A stretch of DNA of 64,000 bases, from the NCBI RefSeq assembly GCF_000235445.1, contig NZ_JH378831.1, positions 62,001 to 126,000 of the forward strand. Reading direction: 5' to 3'. The position numbers were made by a program, and so were the translations under genes. Source of the stretch: Johnsonella ignava ATCC 51276 (GTDB lineage Bacteria > Bacillota > Clostridia > Lachnospirales > Lachnospiraceae). Positions 1 to 8,838 of this stretch are shown here, piece by piece. Each line of letters opens with the position of its first letter. The stretch's first letter is position 1. The notes beneath the pieces were generated by a model. It was not told the DNA's origin. It was given only the letters and a program-made list of their open reading frames with translations, and did not search any database.

Positions 1-226
1 CTATACCGAAAAGTACAAATAAAAGAACTGTTATAGTCTCAAATCTTAAAAACGAAACCACAATCTCATTTTCAGAATTATAAAATTTCGGAAGTTCAAG
101 CAGAGTAAATACATTATTTACAATAAAATATTCTAAAAGGCAGCTTATTATAAGTGCATAAATAACATTTATGAGTACACGTGTATGAAATTTTTTATAA
201 TTGGTGCTTTTTATACCGTCATTCAT
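1..226 (-). CDS. Sensor histidine kinase, N-terminal fragment (cut by window edge)
   Basis: Reading the minus strand from an ATG at 226 gives an open frame running off the window start. It begins MNDGIKSTNYKKF and has a hydrophobic helix (VLINVIYALIISCLLEY), an extracytoplasmic-looking stretch, then the start of a second hydrophobic helix. This two-helix layout is typical of the sensor end of a two-component kinase. The start lies 30 bp downstream of the stop of the response regulator at 256-957, so RR and kinase form an operon. No catalytic domain is inside the window, so the kinase call rests on the neighbour and topology only. An in-frame GTG at 235 or 238 is an alternative start. Confidence 0.55.
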   Translation of the reverse strand, partial: MNDGIKSTNYKKFHTRVLINVIYALIISCLLEYFIVNNVFTLLELPKFYNSENEIVVSFLRFETITVLLFVLFGI

Positions 227-255
227 GACCTTCACCACTTTTTTTATTCAGGTTG

Positions 256-957
256 TTACTTTTCAATCTTATATCCTACTCCCCATACTGTAGTTATAAT
301 TTTATCTGTTCGCTCATCTTCCTTCATCTTACCTCTAAGCCTTCTTATATGAACCATTACTGTATTATTGGCTTCATAAACTTTCTCATTCCATACCTGT
401 TCAAATATATCATCTGTTGAGTATACCTTACCTGCATTGCTTGCAAGAAGGTAGAGTATCTCAAACTCTATCGGAGTAAGTTTTATCTCCTCATCATATA
501 TAGTTACTTTATGATTATCTTTATTTATAACAAGACCTCTTATACTTATCTCATTCTGCTGTTTTACTGCCGTGCTGTTTGGATTAAACTGAGTGTAACG
601 CCTAAGCTGTGATTTGACTCTTGCAGTAAGTTCAAGCGGGTTAAACGGCTTTGTTACATAATCATCAGCTCCGGTACCAAGTCCCATTATTTTATCAAGA
701 TCCGAGCTTTTTGCGGAAAGCATTATGATAGGTATATTTTTTGTCTCCCTTATCTTTTTGCACATATCAAGCCCGTTCATACCCGGCATCATTATATCCA
801 AAAGTGCGAGATGTATATCCTCTTTCTCCATTATATCAAGTCCGTCATTTGCATTTGACGCCTTAAATACACGATAACCGTCGCTTACAAGATGTATCTC
901 AACAAGATCGGCTATTTCCTTTTCATCATCTACTACAAGTACATTAGTCTGTGGCAT
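256..957 (-). CDS. OmpR/VanR-type response regulator
   Basis: DNA-binding response regulator of 233 residues. The receiver domain has the acidic pair D10-D11, phosphoacceptor D54 in LLDIMMPG, S81 and K103 (TKPF). A C-terminal winged helix follows (residues about 135-233) with the typical VWGVGYKIEK ending. The ATG at 957 is chosen because GAGAGGAG sits 5 nt upstream; an in-frame TTG at 972 would add five residues but lies inside that ribosome site. It is followed 30 bp downstream by a kinase fragment and preceded by a second RR. It probably regulates a cell-envelope or antibiotic response as VanR relatives do, but the target is not visible. Confidence 0.93.
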   Translation of the reverse strand: MPQTNVLVVDDEKEIADLVEIHLVSDGYRVFKASNANDGLDIMEKEDIHLALLDIMMPGMNGLDMCKKIRETKNIPIIMLSAKSSDLDKIMGLGTGADDYVTKPFNPLELTARVKSQLRRYTQFNPNSTAVKQQNEISIRGLVINKDNHKVTIYDEEIKLTPIEFEILYLLASNAGKVYSTDDIFEQVWNEKVYEANNTVMVHIRRLRGKMKEDERTDKIITTVWGVGYKIEK

Positions 958-985
958 AAAAACTCCTCTCAATTACAAAGGGACA

Positions 986-1003
986 TAAAAGCCCCTGCTT
1001 TTA
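986..1003 (-). other. Intercistronic hairpin between two two-component genes
   Basis: TAAAAGC and GCTTTTA form a 7-bp stem around a CCCT loop, in the 116 bp between the stop of the upstream RR (1074) and the start of the next RR (957). No long U tract follows on the minus strand. It may be a weak terminator or an mRNA-processing hairpin separating the two systems. Confidence 0.35.
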
Positions 1004-1073
1004 TATTATAATCTCTGATATTTATAACATATTTTCTGTCAATTTAATTTAATATTATCTTACATTAAAGATA

Positions 1074-1763
1074 TTAAACCTTAAATCTATAGCCAACACC
1101 CCATATTGTTTCAATATACTGGGGTTTTGATGAATCAAATTCTATCTTTTCTCTTATTTTTTTTATATGTACCGTTACAGTTGCTATATCACCTACTGAA
1201 TCAAGGTCCCATATATGTTTAAATATATCCTCTTTTGTAAAAACATGGTTAGGGTTTGAAGCAAGAAAAAGAAGTATGTCAAATTCCTTGGCGGTAAATG
1301 CTGTTTCTTTTTTATTAACCCAGACTTTTCTGCTGCTTTTATCTATCTTAAGTCCCCGTATCTCTATTATATCATTTGTATGCAGTGCATTTCCGAGTAT
1401 CCTCTGATACCTGGACATATGAGCCTTAACCCTTGCTACAAGCTCACTTGGCGAAAAGGGTTTTGTTATATAATCATCTGCACCAAGTCCAAGCCCCCTG
1501 ATCTTATCTATATCTTCCTTCCTTGCACTTACTAAAATCACAGGTGTATCTTTAACCTTTCGGATTTTTCTGCATATTTCAAATCCGTCGCTTCCAGGAA
1601 GCATTATATCAAGTATTATAAGATCATAATTATTTTCTACCGCAAGCCTTTCTCCGGCATCACCATTATTGCAAAGCTCAACCTCAAATCCCGATATCTC
1701 AAGATAATCTCTTTCAAGCTCCGCTATACTCTCTTCATCTTCAACTATAAGTATTTTTTTCAA
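1074..1763 (-). CDS. OmpR/VanR-type response regulator
   Basis: Second DNA-binding response regulator, 229 residues. The receiver carries E8-D9, phosphoacceptor D52 (LDIMLPG), S79 and K101 (TKPF). The winged-helix effector ends TIWGVGYRFKV. The start is taken as TTG at 1763 (M-KKILIVEDEE), because GAGGTGG lies 6 nt upstream and family members begin exactly there; an ATG at 1778 would overlap that ribosome site. The gene follows its kinase by 59 bp, so kinase and regulator are one operon. It is a paralogue of the regulator at 256-957 with the same architecture, suggesting duplication or two related envelope-sensing systems side by side. Confidence 0.93.
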   Translation of the reverse strand: MKKILIVEDEESIAELERDYLEISGFEVELCNNGDAGERLAVENNYDLIILDIMLPGSDGFEICRKIRKVKDTPVILVSARKEDIDKIRGLGLGADDYITKPFSPSELVARVKAHMSRYQRILGNALHTNDIIEIRGLKIDKSSRKVWVNKKETAFTAKEFDILLFLASNPNHVFTKEDIFKHIWDLDSVGDIATVTVHIKKIREKIEFDSSKPQYIETIWGVGYRFKV

Positions 1764-1822
1764 TGATATCCACCTCATCTAAATCTGTAATGCAATAATA
1801 TGGTCTGTAAAGATAATCAGTC

Positions 1823-2890
1823 TTACAGCATTCCCTGATTTTTCTTTTTTGATTCATGGTATTTCCTAAGAAGAATTATAATATCAGTCCCTCTGCCTAC
1901 ACTGCTTTCCGCTCTTATAAAACCGCCATGTGCCTCTACTATTTTTTTTACTATTGACAACCCTATGCCGCTTCCTCCAGTTGAGGAATTTCTTGAATAG
2001 TCGCCTCTGTAAAACCTGTCAAATATATACGGAAGATCACTTTGAGCTATACCTCTGCCGTTATCAGTTATGTCAATCTTTACAAAATCCCCGTCATCAG
2101 CAAGCTTTATACTTATCATTCCATTACTTTTATCTAAATATTTCACTGAATTTCCTATTATATTATTGACTACCCTTTTCATCTGTTCTACATCTGCTAC
2201 TACAACTGTGTCCTTTTTTATACCGCTTTCAAAAACAAATCCTATACCGGCAGCCTCCATATCAAGCCCTACCTGTGAAGCACAGTCCTGAAAAAAGTCC
2301 ATTATATTTACCTCCTGGTAATTATAAGGAATTTTATTTGTATCTATCTTTGTATAAAATGTAAGCTCATCTATGAGTCTGTCCATATCATTTGCTTTAT
2401 TATAAATTGTTCTTATATATTTATCAAGTTTTTCCGGAGATGAAGCAACTCCGTCCATAATTCCTTCAACATATCCCTTGATTGCCGTAATAGGGGTTTT
2501 TAAATCATGTGATATATTACTTATAAGCTCTTTATTATCCTTATCCGTCTGCAACTTTTCTTCTTCATTTTCTTTAAGGCGTATTCGCATCTCCTCAAAA
2601 TCCATACATAACTGACCTATCTCATCATGCTCTTCAAAATCAAGGGTAAAATCAAGATTTCCTTCTTTTATCTTCCTTGTTGCTTCCTGAAGTTTTTCAA
2701 GCGGCTTCAGTATAGAACTGTACACCCATATTATCATCAAAAAAGCGACACATATAAGTATAGCAACTGCTGTTATCAAAATATCAAGCATCTTCTGACT
2801 ATTATTCTTAAATATGCTTGCAAACAGCAAAATTGCCGCTATAAGGCTTATTCCTGTAAATATAGATATAAGAGCGGTTTTTAATTTCAT
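1823..2890 (-). CDS. HAMP-containing sensor histidine kinase
   Basis: Membrane sensor kinase of 355 residues, presumed to phosphorylate the adjacent response regulator (1074-1763). Two membrane helices (about residues 5-27 and 34-60) are separated by only a few residues, so there is almost no extracellular sensor loop. A HAMP linker follows (about 57-115), then the H box with phospho-His H128 (NISHDLKTP), the N box around N243-N246, G1 DNGRG (276-280) and G2 GGSGIGLS (305-312). GAAAGG lies about 7 nt before the ATG. The short loop resembles intramembrane-sensing kinases that respond to envelope stress or partner transporters, but no transporter is adjacent. Confidence 0.92.
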   Translation of the reverse strand: MKLKTALISIFTGISLIAAILLFASIFKNNSQKMLDILITAVAILICVAFLMIIWVYSSILKPLEKLQEATRKIKEGNLDFTLDFEEHDEIGQLCMDFEEMRIRLKENEEEKLQTDKDNKELISNISHDLKTPITAIKGYVEGIMDGVASSPEKLDKYIRTIYNKANDMDRLIDELTFYTKIDTNKIPYNYQEVNIMDFFQDCASQVGLDMEAAGIGFVFESGIKKDTVVVADVEQMKRVVNNIIGNSVKYLDKSNGMISIKLADDGDFVKIDITDNGRGIAQSDLPYIFDRFYRGDYSRNSSTGGSGIGLSIVKKIVEAHGGFIRAESSVGRGTDIIILLRKYHESKKKNQGML

Positions 2891-2911
2891 ATATAATCCT
2901 TTCTGCTATAT

Positions 2912-2939
2912 TTTATATGTGGTTTGAGAAAGATGGCAA
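2912..2939 (-). promoter_or_regulatory. Candidate promoter of the HK-RR operon
   Basis: On the minus strand TTGCCA (2934-2939) and TATAAA (2912-2917) are separated by 16 nt, placing a start site about 15-20 nt before the kinase ribosome site. Visual match to a sigma-A promoter only. Confidence 0.5.
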
Positions 2940-2974
2940 CTCTTTAAGTAAAATAAATTAAATTAATAAATATA

Positions 2975-3018
2975 GCTGCCGCAAAACAAATGTAGCATAC
3001 ATTTGTTTTAACGACAGC
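2975..3018 (-). terminator. Inverted repeat downstream of metK, probable terminator
   Basis: A perfect 12-bp repeat (AAAACAAATGTA / TACATTTGTTTT, 3-nt loop, 2983-3009) is flanked by GCTG/CAGC arms. It lies about 115 bp after the metK stop in the gap before the next minus-strand operon. The following bases on the minus strand are AT-rich (ATATTTATT) but not a clean U tract, so termination is likely rather than certain. Confidence 0.4.
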
Positions 3019-3133
3019 CATGATTGATAGTCAGACTATATTTTTTATAAATTAAATATTTCGCCATCTAACATTACTGCTATCTAAATGTTTCAGTCCT
3101 TACAAATCATCAGATGCTGTCAAAATATAATTG

Positions 3134-4330
3134 CTAAGAAAGCAATTGTGCAGCTCTTTTAATCTCTTCAACTTTATCAAGCTCTTCCCATGGAAGCTTT
3201 ATATCCGTCCTTCCAAAATGTCCGTATGCCGCTGTTTGTTTATATATAGGTCTTCTAAGGTCAAGCATTTTTATAATTCCTGCAGGTCTTAAGTCAAAGT
3301 GCTCTCTTACAATCCTGCATAATTCATCATCTCTTATTTTACCTGTACCAAATGTATTTACAGAAATTGAAGTCGGATGTGCAACTCCTATTGCGTATGA
3401 AAGCTGTATTTCACATTTTGAAGCAAGCCCTGACGCCACTATATTTTTTGCTGCATACCTTGCAGCATAGGCAGCGGAGCGATCGACTTTCGTACAGTCC
3501 TTGCCCGAAAATGCCCCGCCGCCATGACGTGCAAAACCGCCGTAGGTATCAACTATTATTTTCCTGCCTGTGAGCCCTGAATCACCGTGAGGACCTCCTA
3601 TTACAAACCTTCCGGTAGGATTTACATAAAACCGGGTGTTGTCATCTACCATATGTTTAGGCAGAACCTTATCAAATATAAATTTTTTAATATCTCTCTC
3701 AAGCTCTTCATGTGTTACATTTTCATCATGCTGTGCAGACAAAACTACTGTATCAATCCTTACAGGTTTGTTATCTTCATCATACTCAACAGTAACCTGA
3801 ACCTTACCGTCAGGTCTTAAATACTTAAGAGTTCCATCCTTTCTTATATCACTGAGCCTTTTTGCAAGTTTATGTGAAAGTGATATCGGGTAGGGCATAT
3901 ATTCCTCAGTCTCATCAGTAGCATAGCCAAACATCATACCCTGATCGCCCGCCCCTATATTCAGATCATCTTTTTCTGTACCCAGCTTAGCCTCAAGTGA
4001 TTTATCCACACCCATAGCTATATCAGGCGACTGCTCATCAAGAGAAACTATAACTCCGCAGGTATCGGCATCAAATCCATATTTTGCCCTGTTATATCCT
4101 ATCTCCCTCACAGTATCCCTTACTATTTTTTGTATATCAACATAGGCTTTTGTAGTTACTTCGCCCATGACCATTACAAATCCTGTAGTCGCACAAGTCT
4201 CACATGCAACCCTGCTTAGAGGGTCAAGCTCAAGAAGTGCATCAAGTACGGCATCTGATATCTGGTCGCACATCTTGTCAGGATGTCCTTCAGTAACAGA
4301 CTCAGATGTAAATAATCTTTTTTCAGACAT
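3134..4330 (-). CDS. metK: S-adenosylmethionine synthetase
   Basis: Makes S-adenosylmethionine from methionine and ATP in the cytoplasm. The 398-residue product is full length for the family. Signature segments are visible: [18 protein letters not shown] with the ATP-binding [17 protein letters not shown] in the first half, and [10 protein letters not shown] with the phosphate-binding loop near residue 260. The ATG at 4330 is chosen because GGAGG lies 6 nt upstream; an ATG at 4342 overlaps that ribosome site. It appears monocistronic, with an extended -10 promoter upstream. No SAM riboswitch is visible in the roughly 150-bp upstream region, unlike many Firmicutes metK genes. Confidence 0.98.
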   Translation of the reverse strand: MSEKRLFTSESVTEGHPDKMCDQISDAVLDALLELDPLSRVACETCATTGFVMVMGEVTTKAYVDIQKIVRDTVREIGYNRAKYGFDADTCGVIVSLDEQSPDIAMGVDKSLEAKLGTEKDDLNIGAGDQGMMFGYATDETEEYMPYPISLSHKLAKRLSDIRKDGTLKYLRPDGKVQVTVEYDEDNKPVRIDTVVLSAQHDENVTHEELERDIKKFIFDKVLPKHMVDDNTRFYVNPTGRFVIGGPHGDSGLTGRKIIVDTYGGFARHGGGAFSGKDCTKVDRSAAYAARYAAKNIVASGLASKCEIQLSYAIGVAHPTSISVNTFGTGKIRDDELCRIVREHFDLRPAGIIKMLDLRRPIYKQTAAYGHFGRTDIKLPWEELDKVEEIKRAAQLLS

Positions 4331-4408
4331 ATATTCCTCCATATCATATACAGGTCTAAAACCTGAAATATATATTATTTTATAAAAGTCTTTATAAGAC
4401 CGAGTTAG

Positions 4409-4417
4409 ATTATACCA
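4409..4417 (-). promoter_or_regulatory. Extended -10 promoter of metK
   Basis: On the minus strand TGG-TATAAT forms an extended -10 element about 80 nt before the metK start. The -35 region is only AT-rich. The leader between contains a small CAGGT/ACCTG hairpin (4351-4365) just before the ribosome site. Confidence 0.5.
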
Positions 4418-4494
4418 TACTATAATATATTAATAAATACTATATATGCCGGAATAAGATTGGGATATTTTCACTTTAAACATCAAAAATGCAG

Positions 4495-5241
4495 TTATTC
4501 TCTCATAAATCTGCTTAAAAACTCCTTTGTTACAAAACTTTTAGGATTGTAAAATATTTCTGAAACACTGCCCTCCTCCTCTATAACACCATCTGCCATA
4601 AATACAACATGGCTTGAAACATCTCTTGCAAAAGCCATCTCATGAGTAACTATAATCATTGTAAGCCCTTCTTTTGCAAGTCTTTTCATAACATCAAGCA
4701 CTTCACCGACCATCTGCGGATCAAGTGCGGAAGTCGGCTCATCAAAAAGTAAAAGTACAGGCTCCATGGAAAGGGCTCTCGCTATTGCAACCCTCTGCTT
4801 TTGTCCTCCTGAAAGTTGTCTTGGTTTTGCATTTATATAAGGCAGCATACCGACTTTTTCAAGGTAATATAAAGCTTTCTTGCGAGCTTCCTCGGCAGAC
4901 TTTTTAAGAACCTTTGTCTGACCGACGGTACAGTTTTCAATTACATTCATATTGTTAAAAAGATTAAAATTTTGAAACACCATACCGACCTGCGCCCTAT
5001 ATGCGGCAGGATCTCCGTTTTTATCCATTATATCCCTGTCTTTAAACAGTATACTCCCGGTAGTAGGTGTCTCAAGCAGATTTATACACCTTAAAAGTGT
5101 GGACTTGCCTGAACCGGATGCTCCTATAATACAGGTAACATCGCCTTTTTTTACGGTAAAATCAATATCCTTAAGTACCGCATTTTTTCCGAAAGTCTTA
5201 CTTAGATGGCTTATTTTAAGAAGTACATCTCTGTTTTCCAT
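4495..5241 (-). CDS. Polar amino-acid ABC transporter ATP-binding protein (GlnQ type)
   Basis: Cytoplasmic ATPase that powers the importer encoded just upstream. It has 248 residues, usual for GlnQ/ArtP proteins. Walker A GASGSGKST is at 40-48, the Q loop near VFQNFNLF, the signature LSGGQKQR at 143-150, Walker B LLLFDEPTSAL just after, and the switch His in IVTHEM. The ATG at 5241 overlaps the last base of the permease stop, so the two are translationally coupled. It is the last gene of the solute-binding protein, permease, ATPase operon. The amino-acid specificity cannot be read from the sequence. Confidence 0.95.
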   Translation of the reverse strand: MENRDVLLKISHLSKTFGKNAVLKDIDFTVKKGDVTCIIGASGSGKSTLLRCINLLETPTTGSILFKDRDIMDKNGDPAAYRAQVGMVFQNFNLFNNMNVIENCTVGQTKVLKKSAEEARKKALYYLEKVGMLPYINAKPRQLSGGQKQRVAIARALSMEPVLLLFDEPTSALDPQMVGEVLDVMKRLAKEGLTMIIVTHEMAFARDVSSHVVFMADGVIEEEGSVSEIFYNPKSFVTKEFLSRFMRE

Positions 5242-6038
5242 TATTTATCCTCCTTATTATTCTTAGGATCCGGAAATCGCACCATACCGCTTGTATAAGC
5301 AAGAGTATCGGTTGTAGCAAGATCGTAGCTGTCAGGTCCATCCATCCTGTTTTCAAAGACTCTTAAAATTCTTGAACATGTAAAAGTAAGTATAAAATAA
5401 ATAACCATGGTGATTGTAAAAGCTTCAAAATAAGTATAGTAAGTACCTGCAACTCCCTTGCTTGCAAAAAACAGCTCTACTATGCCTATAATTGAAAGCA
5501 CGCAGGTATCCTTTATATTAATTATAAGGTTATTGCCTATCTGCGGCATTATATTTCTAAGCGCCTGTGGGAGTATAACATAAATCATAGTCTGTACATG
5601 TGTCATGCCTATGGCTTTTGCACCTTCCTCCTGTCCCGGATCTATCGACAAAACACCTCCTCTTACAGTTTCTGCCATATAAGCACCTGTATTAATAGAA
5701 ACTATAAAGTATGCTGCAAACATCATTGACATATTTATATTAAAAAGTGCAGATGAACCATAATATATAAACATTGCCTGAACCATCATAGGAGTTCCAC
5801 GAAAAATCTCAACATATGCATTTAATAAAAAGCTTACTATTGAATAAAGAATCCTTTTTACAAGACTGTCATTTTTAGAAACCGGTATGGTTTGTACCAC
5901 GCCTACAGCAAAGCCTATAATACATCCAAATATAGTGCCTACTAAAGCTATATTCATAGTCTGCAGGGCACCGTTAAAAAAACTCATCCCATATCTCGAC
6001 AACAGGTAAATAATCCGTCCAAAAAAATCCTGGGGCAT
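5241..6038 (-). CDS. Polar amino-acid ABC transporter permease (HisM/GlnP family)
   Basis: Integral membrane permease of 265 residues with about five hydrophobic helices. A cytoplasmic EAA-like loop near residues 160-190 (GAKAIGMTHVQTMIYVILPQ) should dock with the ATPase. RGTPMMVQ, characteristic of this permease family, is present in the first half. Start: the ATG at 6038 (MPQDFFGRI) is preceded by AGAAGGGA about 11 nt upstream; in-frame TTG/ATG codons up to 6089 lack a ribosome site and fall in the upstream hairpin. Presumably it works as a homodimer with the lipoprotein encoded upstream and GlnQ-type ATPase downstream. Confidence 0.93.
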   Translation of the reverse strand: MPQDFFGRIIYLLSRYGMSFFNGALQTMNIALVGTIFGCIIGFAVGVVQTIPVSKNDSLVKRILYSIVSFLLNAYVEIFRGTPMMVQAMFIYYGSSALFNINMSMMFAAYFIVSINTGAYMAETVRGGVLSIDPGQEEGAKAIGMTHVQTMIYVILPQALRNIMPQIGNNLIINIKDTCVLSIIGIVELFFASKGVAGTYYTYFEAFTITMVIYFILTFTCSRILRVFENRMDGPDSYDLATTDTLAYTSGMVRFPDPKNNKEDK

Positions 6039-6074
6039 ATGTTCACAATCCCTTCTTGTAATATTATTAATAAT

Positions 6075-6098
6075 GGTGCATAGCATCAACCATGCACC
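6075..6098 (-). other. Intercistronic hairpin between binding protein and permease
   Basis: GGTGCAT/ATGCACC arms enclose a 10-nt loop and are followed on the minus strand by an AT-rich run. It lies between the solute-binding protein and permease. This is the usual place for a partial terminator or stabilising hairpin that gives more binding protein than permease. Confidence 0.5.
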
Positions 6099-6130
6099 AA
6101 TTTAAATTTTAAATACTTATATTTATTGAT

Positions 6131-7003
6131 TTAAACACCAAGAGGCTGTACCTTTATTGCCTCATCCATCATCTTTTCAAATTCAGTTTTATCCATCTTG
6201 TCAAGTACTGAATTAATTGAATCTTTAAGCTCAGTATTTCCCTTTTTAAGTGAAATTCCTATATTCACCTCTTCTTCAGAAACCTTATAGTCATTCTCAG
6301 CATCTCCTTCAAAATCAAGCAGTTTGAAATCAGGATGAGCTACAAGTGCAGCCTTCGCAGTAGGCATATCTGTAATCACCGCATCACATTTTCCGCTATC
6401 AAGTGCTACAAGTGCGGCAGGTGATGAATCCTGTGCCGTAAGTATATTAGCATCAGGGATCTGTTTTGCACATATATCATACCATATAGTATTTTGTTGT
6501 GCTGTTACTGAAGCACCCTTAAGATCTGCAAGACTTTTTGCATCTGCAAATTTACCGTCTTTTTTTACAAGTGTAACAACTGAAGCATAATAATAAGGAC
6601 TTGTAAAATCTACACTCTTTAATCTCTCTGAAGTAATTGACTGACCTGCTATAACGCAATCAACCTGACCTGACTGTACCGCCGGTACAAGTGCATCCCA
6701 ATCCAGCCTTGTTATCTCAATCTCGTATCCAAGCTCTTTACCTATATGCTTAGCCATCATTACATCATATCCGTAAGCATATTCATTCTGTCCGTTTGAT
6801 ATTTTAATAGCACCGTTTGAATTATCCGGCTGACTCCAGTTATAAGGTGCATAACTGCATTCCATTGCAACTTTAAGCACTTTAGTACCTGAAGCCTGTG
6901 ATGATTCCCCGGTACTTTCTTTTCCGGTCTGTCCACACGCTCCTATCATTAACATAATTCCCGCAATCCCTGCTACCGCAACTAGGTTTAAAATTTTTTT
7001 CAT
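6131..7003 (-). CDS. Amino-acid ABC transporter substrate-binding lipoprotein
   Basis: Extracellular lipid-anchored receptor of the polar amino-acid importer. The ATG at 7003 is preceded by AGAGGAG and opens a lipoprotein signal peptide ending in the lipobox IGAC with acylated Cys23. The mature part is an SBP family 3 domain (about residues 45-285): YAPYNW near the start, the MAKHIGKELGYEIEI segment, VDCVIAGQSITSERLKSVDFTSPYY and a D-rich ligand pocket. An upstream ATG at 7057 would add 18 residues but has no ribosome site. First gene of the operon with permease and ATPase downstream, and preceded by an unusual two-hairpin leader. Confidence 0.95.
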   Translation of the reverse strand: MKKILNLVAVAGIAGIMLMIGACGQTGKESTGESSQASGTKVLKVAMECSYAPYNWSQPDNSNGAIKISNGQNEYAYGYDVMMAKHIGKELGYEIEITRLDWDALVPAVQSGQVDCVIAGQSITSERLKSVDFTSPYYYASVVTLVKKDGKFADAKSLADLKGASVTAQQNTIWYDICAKQIPDANILTAQDSSPAALVALDSGKCDAVITDMPTAKAALVAHPDFKLLDFEGDAENDYKVSEEEVNIGISLKKGNTELKDSINSVLDKMDKTEFEKMMDEAIKVQPLGV

Positions 7004-7034
7004 CTTTAATCTCCTCTTTTTATAAATATTGATG

Positions 7035-7102
7035 TAGGTGTCAAAAGTATTTGACACCTATTTATAAAGAAAAAACAGCCTTGAATAAAAGCCGTTTTTC
7101 CA
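7035..7102 (-). promoter_or_regulatory. Two-hairpin leader of the amino-acid importer operon
   Basis: Downstream of a good promoter the leader RNA would first form a terminator-like hairpin (7071-7099, about 11 bp with G-U pairs, followed by six U). It would then form a perfect 11-bp stem TAGGTGTCAAA/TTTGACACCTA with a 4-nt loop (7035-7060), then the ribosome site. The first hairpin may equally be the terminator of murA, which ends at 7196. The second also reads as a DNA palindrome that could bind a repressor. The role is inferred. Confidence 0.5.
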
Positions 7103-7110
7103 TAATACTC

Positions 7111-7139
7111 ATTATACAATTAATTTTATAAAGCAGCAA
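7111..7139 (-). promoter_or_regulatory. Promoter of the amino-acid importer operon
   Basis: Minus strand TTGCTG (7134-7139), 17-nt spacer, TATAAT (7111-7116). It lies between the murA stop and the two hairpins, so transcription would begin near 7104, right at the foot of the first hairpin. Confidence 0.6.
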
Positions 7140-7195
7140 TGCCTTTTACACAAAGAAATTCTATTTATACTGTAAATATCACAGAAACAATATAA

Positions 7196-8509
7196 CTAGC
7201 TTCCATATTTAAATCCGAATTTCAACTCTGCTCTGTGTTCTGCCTCCCGACTTCCTATAAAAGCCATTTCAATTCTTGCGCCAAGACTTCTCAATTTTTC
7301 ATCAAATCTTTCATACCCTCTCTGTATAAAGTGGATATCCCAAATTGTACTGTAACCTTTCGCCTTAAGTGCCGCAAGCACAAGTGCCGCACCTGCTCTA
7401 AGATCAGGTGCAAAAAGCCCTGCTCCCGTAATCGAATCAACACCTGATATAAAAGCCGCATCACCCCTTACTTTTATATCAACGCCCATTTTCATAAGCT
7501 CGTCAATATACAAAAATCTGTTTTCAAAAATCTTTTCTTCAACCACACTTGCTCCTGAAGCAACCGAAAGAAGTGTAGTAAACTGTGGCTGCATATCAGT
7601 AGGAAATCCCGGATATGGCATAGTTGTGATGTCAGATGCCAAAAGTTTCTTTCCTGCTCTAACCCTTATATAGTCATCTCTTGTAATAATATCACAGCCC
7701 ATCTCAATAAGCTTTTGAGAAACCGGTTCCATGTGCTTCGGTATAACATTTGTAACTGTTATATCTCCGCCCGTTATAGCAGAAGCACACATAAATGTAC
7801 CTGTTTCTATCTGATCAGGGATCACTGTATATTCACTGCCATGAAGCTTTTCAACACCGTTGATTCTTATCTCATCGGTTCCGGCACCTCTTACATCCGC
7901 TCCCATTGAATTCAGAAAATTAGCTATATCAACCACATGCGGCTCTTTTGCAACATTTCTGAGCACAGTCCTTCCTTCAGCCAATACAGCGGCAAGCATA
8001 GTATTTATCGTAGCACCTACTGATACTGTATCAAATGATATAGTATTTCCTATCAGAGCTATAGCATGAGCCTTAAGTATGCCGTTTGAAATCTCAGTTT
8101 TTGCCTGAAGCCCTTTAAAGCCTTTCAGATGCTGGTCTATTGGACGTGTACCTATACAGCATCCACCCGGTAATCTGACCTCTGCACTTTGAAATCTGCC
8201 TAAAAGAGCACCTATAAGATAATAAGAGGCTCTCATCTTTGACAGACTCGCATCATTTGCAACTACTGAATATATGTCTTTAGCATTTATCCTTACACTG
8301 TGTCTGCTAACTCTATGAACTCCAACCCCTAAGGAAGCAATCTCCTCAAGCATAATGTTTATATCCGAAACATCCGGAATATTATCAATAAAAACCGATT
8401 CTTCTGTCATAATGGCGGCAGCCAAAATGCCAAGTGCGGCATTTTTAGAGCCACTGACTGCAACTGTTCCACTTAAGGGATATCCCCCTTTAATTGAATA
8501 GCAATGCAT
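7196..8509 (-). CDS. murA: UDP-N-acetylglucosamine 1-carboxyvinyltransferase
   Basis: First committed step of peptidoglycan precursor synthesis: transfers enolpyruvate from PEP to UDP-GlcNAc in the cytoplasm; the target of fosfomycin. The 437-residue product has the conserved Lys in SGSKNAALG (K22), the catalytic loop LPGGCCIGTRPIDQH with reactive Cys117, and PGFPTDMQPQ further on. The presence of Cys rather than Asp at the loop predicts fosfomycin sensitivity of this copy. The start is the ATG at 8509 with GAAGGAG 9 nt upstream; a TTG two codons earlier is less likely. Monocistronic, with its own promoter. Gram-positive bacteria often have two copies and only one is seen here. Confidence 0.97.
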   Translation of the reverse strand: MHCYSIKGGYPLSGTVAVSGSKNAALGILAAAIMTEESVFIDNIPDVSDINIMLEEIASLGVGVHRVSRHSVRINAKDIYSVVANDASLSKMRASYYLIGALLGRFQSAEVRLPGGCCIGTRPIDQHLKGFKGLQAKTEISNGILKAHAIALIGNTISFDTVSVGATINTMLAAVLAEGRTVLRNVAKEPHVVDIANFLNSMGADVRGAGTDEIRINGVEKLHGSEYTVIPDQIETGTFMCASAITGGDITVTNVIPKHMEPVSQKLIEMGCDIITRDDYIRVRAGKKLLASDITTMPYPGFPTDMQPQFTTLLSVASGASVVEEKIFENRFLYIDELMKMGVDIKVRGDAAFISGVDSITGAGLFAPDLRAGAALVLAALKAKGYSTIWDIHFIQRGYERFDEKLRSLGARIEMAFIGSREAEHRAELKFGFKYGS

Positions 8510-8553
8510 ATTCAAAATCTCCTTCTGGATTTTTTTTGGGTTTATTAAGAGTG

Positions 8554-8582
8554 ATTATAACATAATATTAATAAAACGTAAA
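8554..8582 (-). promoter_or_regulatory. Promoter of murA
   Basis: Minus strand TTTACG (8577-8582), 17-nt spacer ending in TGT, TATAAT (8554-8559): a -35 plus extended -10. The 329-bp gap 8510-8838 holds this promoter, the divergent promoter of the YeiH-type gene, and otherwise only AT-rich sequence. Confidence 0.6.
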
Positions 8583-8747
8583 GAATTATGTAAAACTTTT
8601 CTAATATTTTTTTATCAAATAGCCGCAGATTACAAATACAGCTCTCTAAAAGCCTGATATACAGGATATCTAATGCCTCCATTATATCATAATATTTTTA
8701 GCATATCAAATTTATACCGCTATTTATATACAAATAAGCTTAAGCTA

Positions 8748-8776
8748 TGGACAAGAAACATTACCAATACTATAAT
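8748..8776 (+). promoter_or_regulatory. Promoter of the YeiH-family gene
   Basis: TGGACA (8748-8753), 17-nt spacer, TATAAT (8771-8776), about 60 nt before the start codon. Confidence 0.6.
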
Positions 8777-8838
8777 AACACACAGAACAGGCAGGAATCC
8801 TGCTGTAATAATTGTGTTTATTATTGAAAGGATTAATA

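Noticed and set aside
4331..4494. Possible SAM riboswitch upstream of metK
   Set aside because: No SAM-I, II or III consensus; only a short hairpin and an extended -10 promoter.
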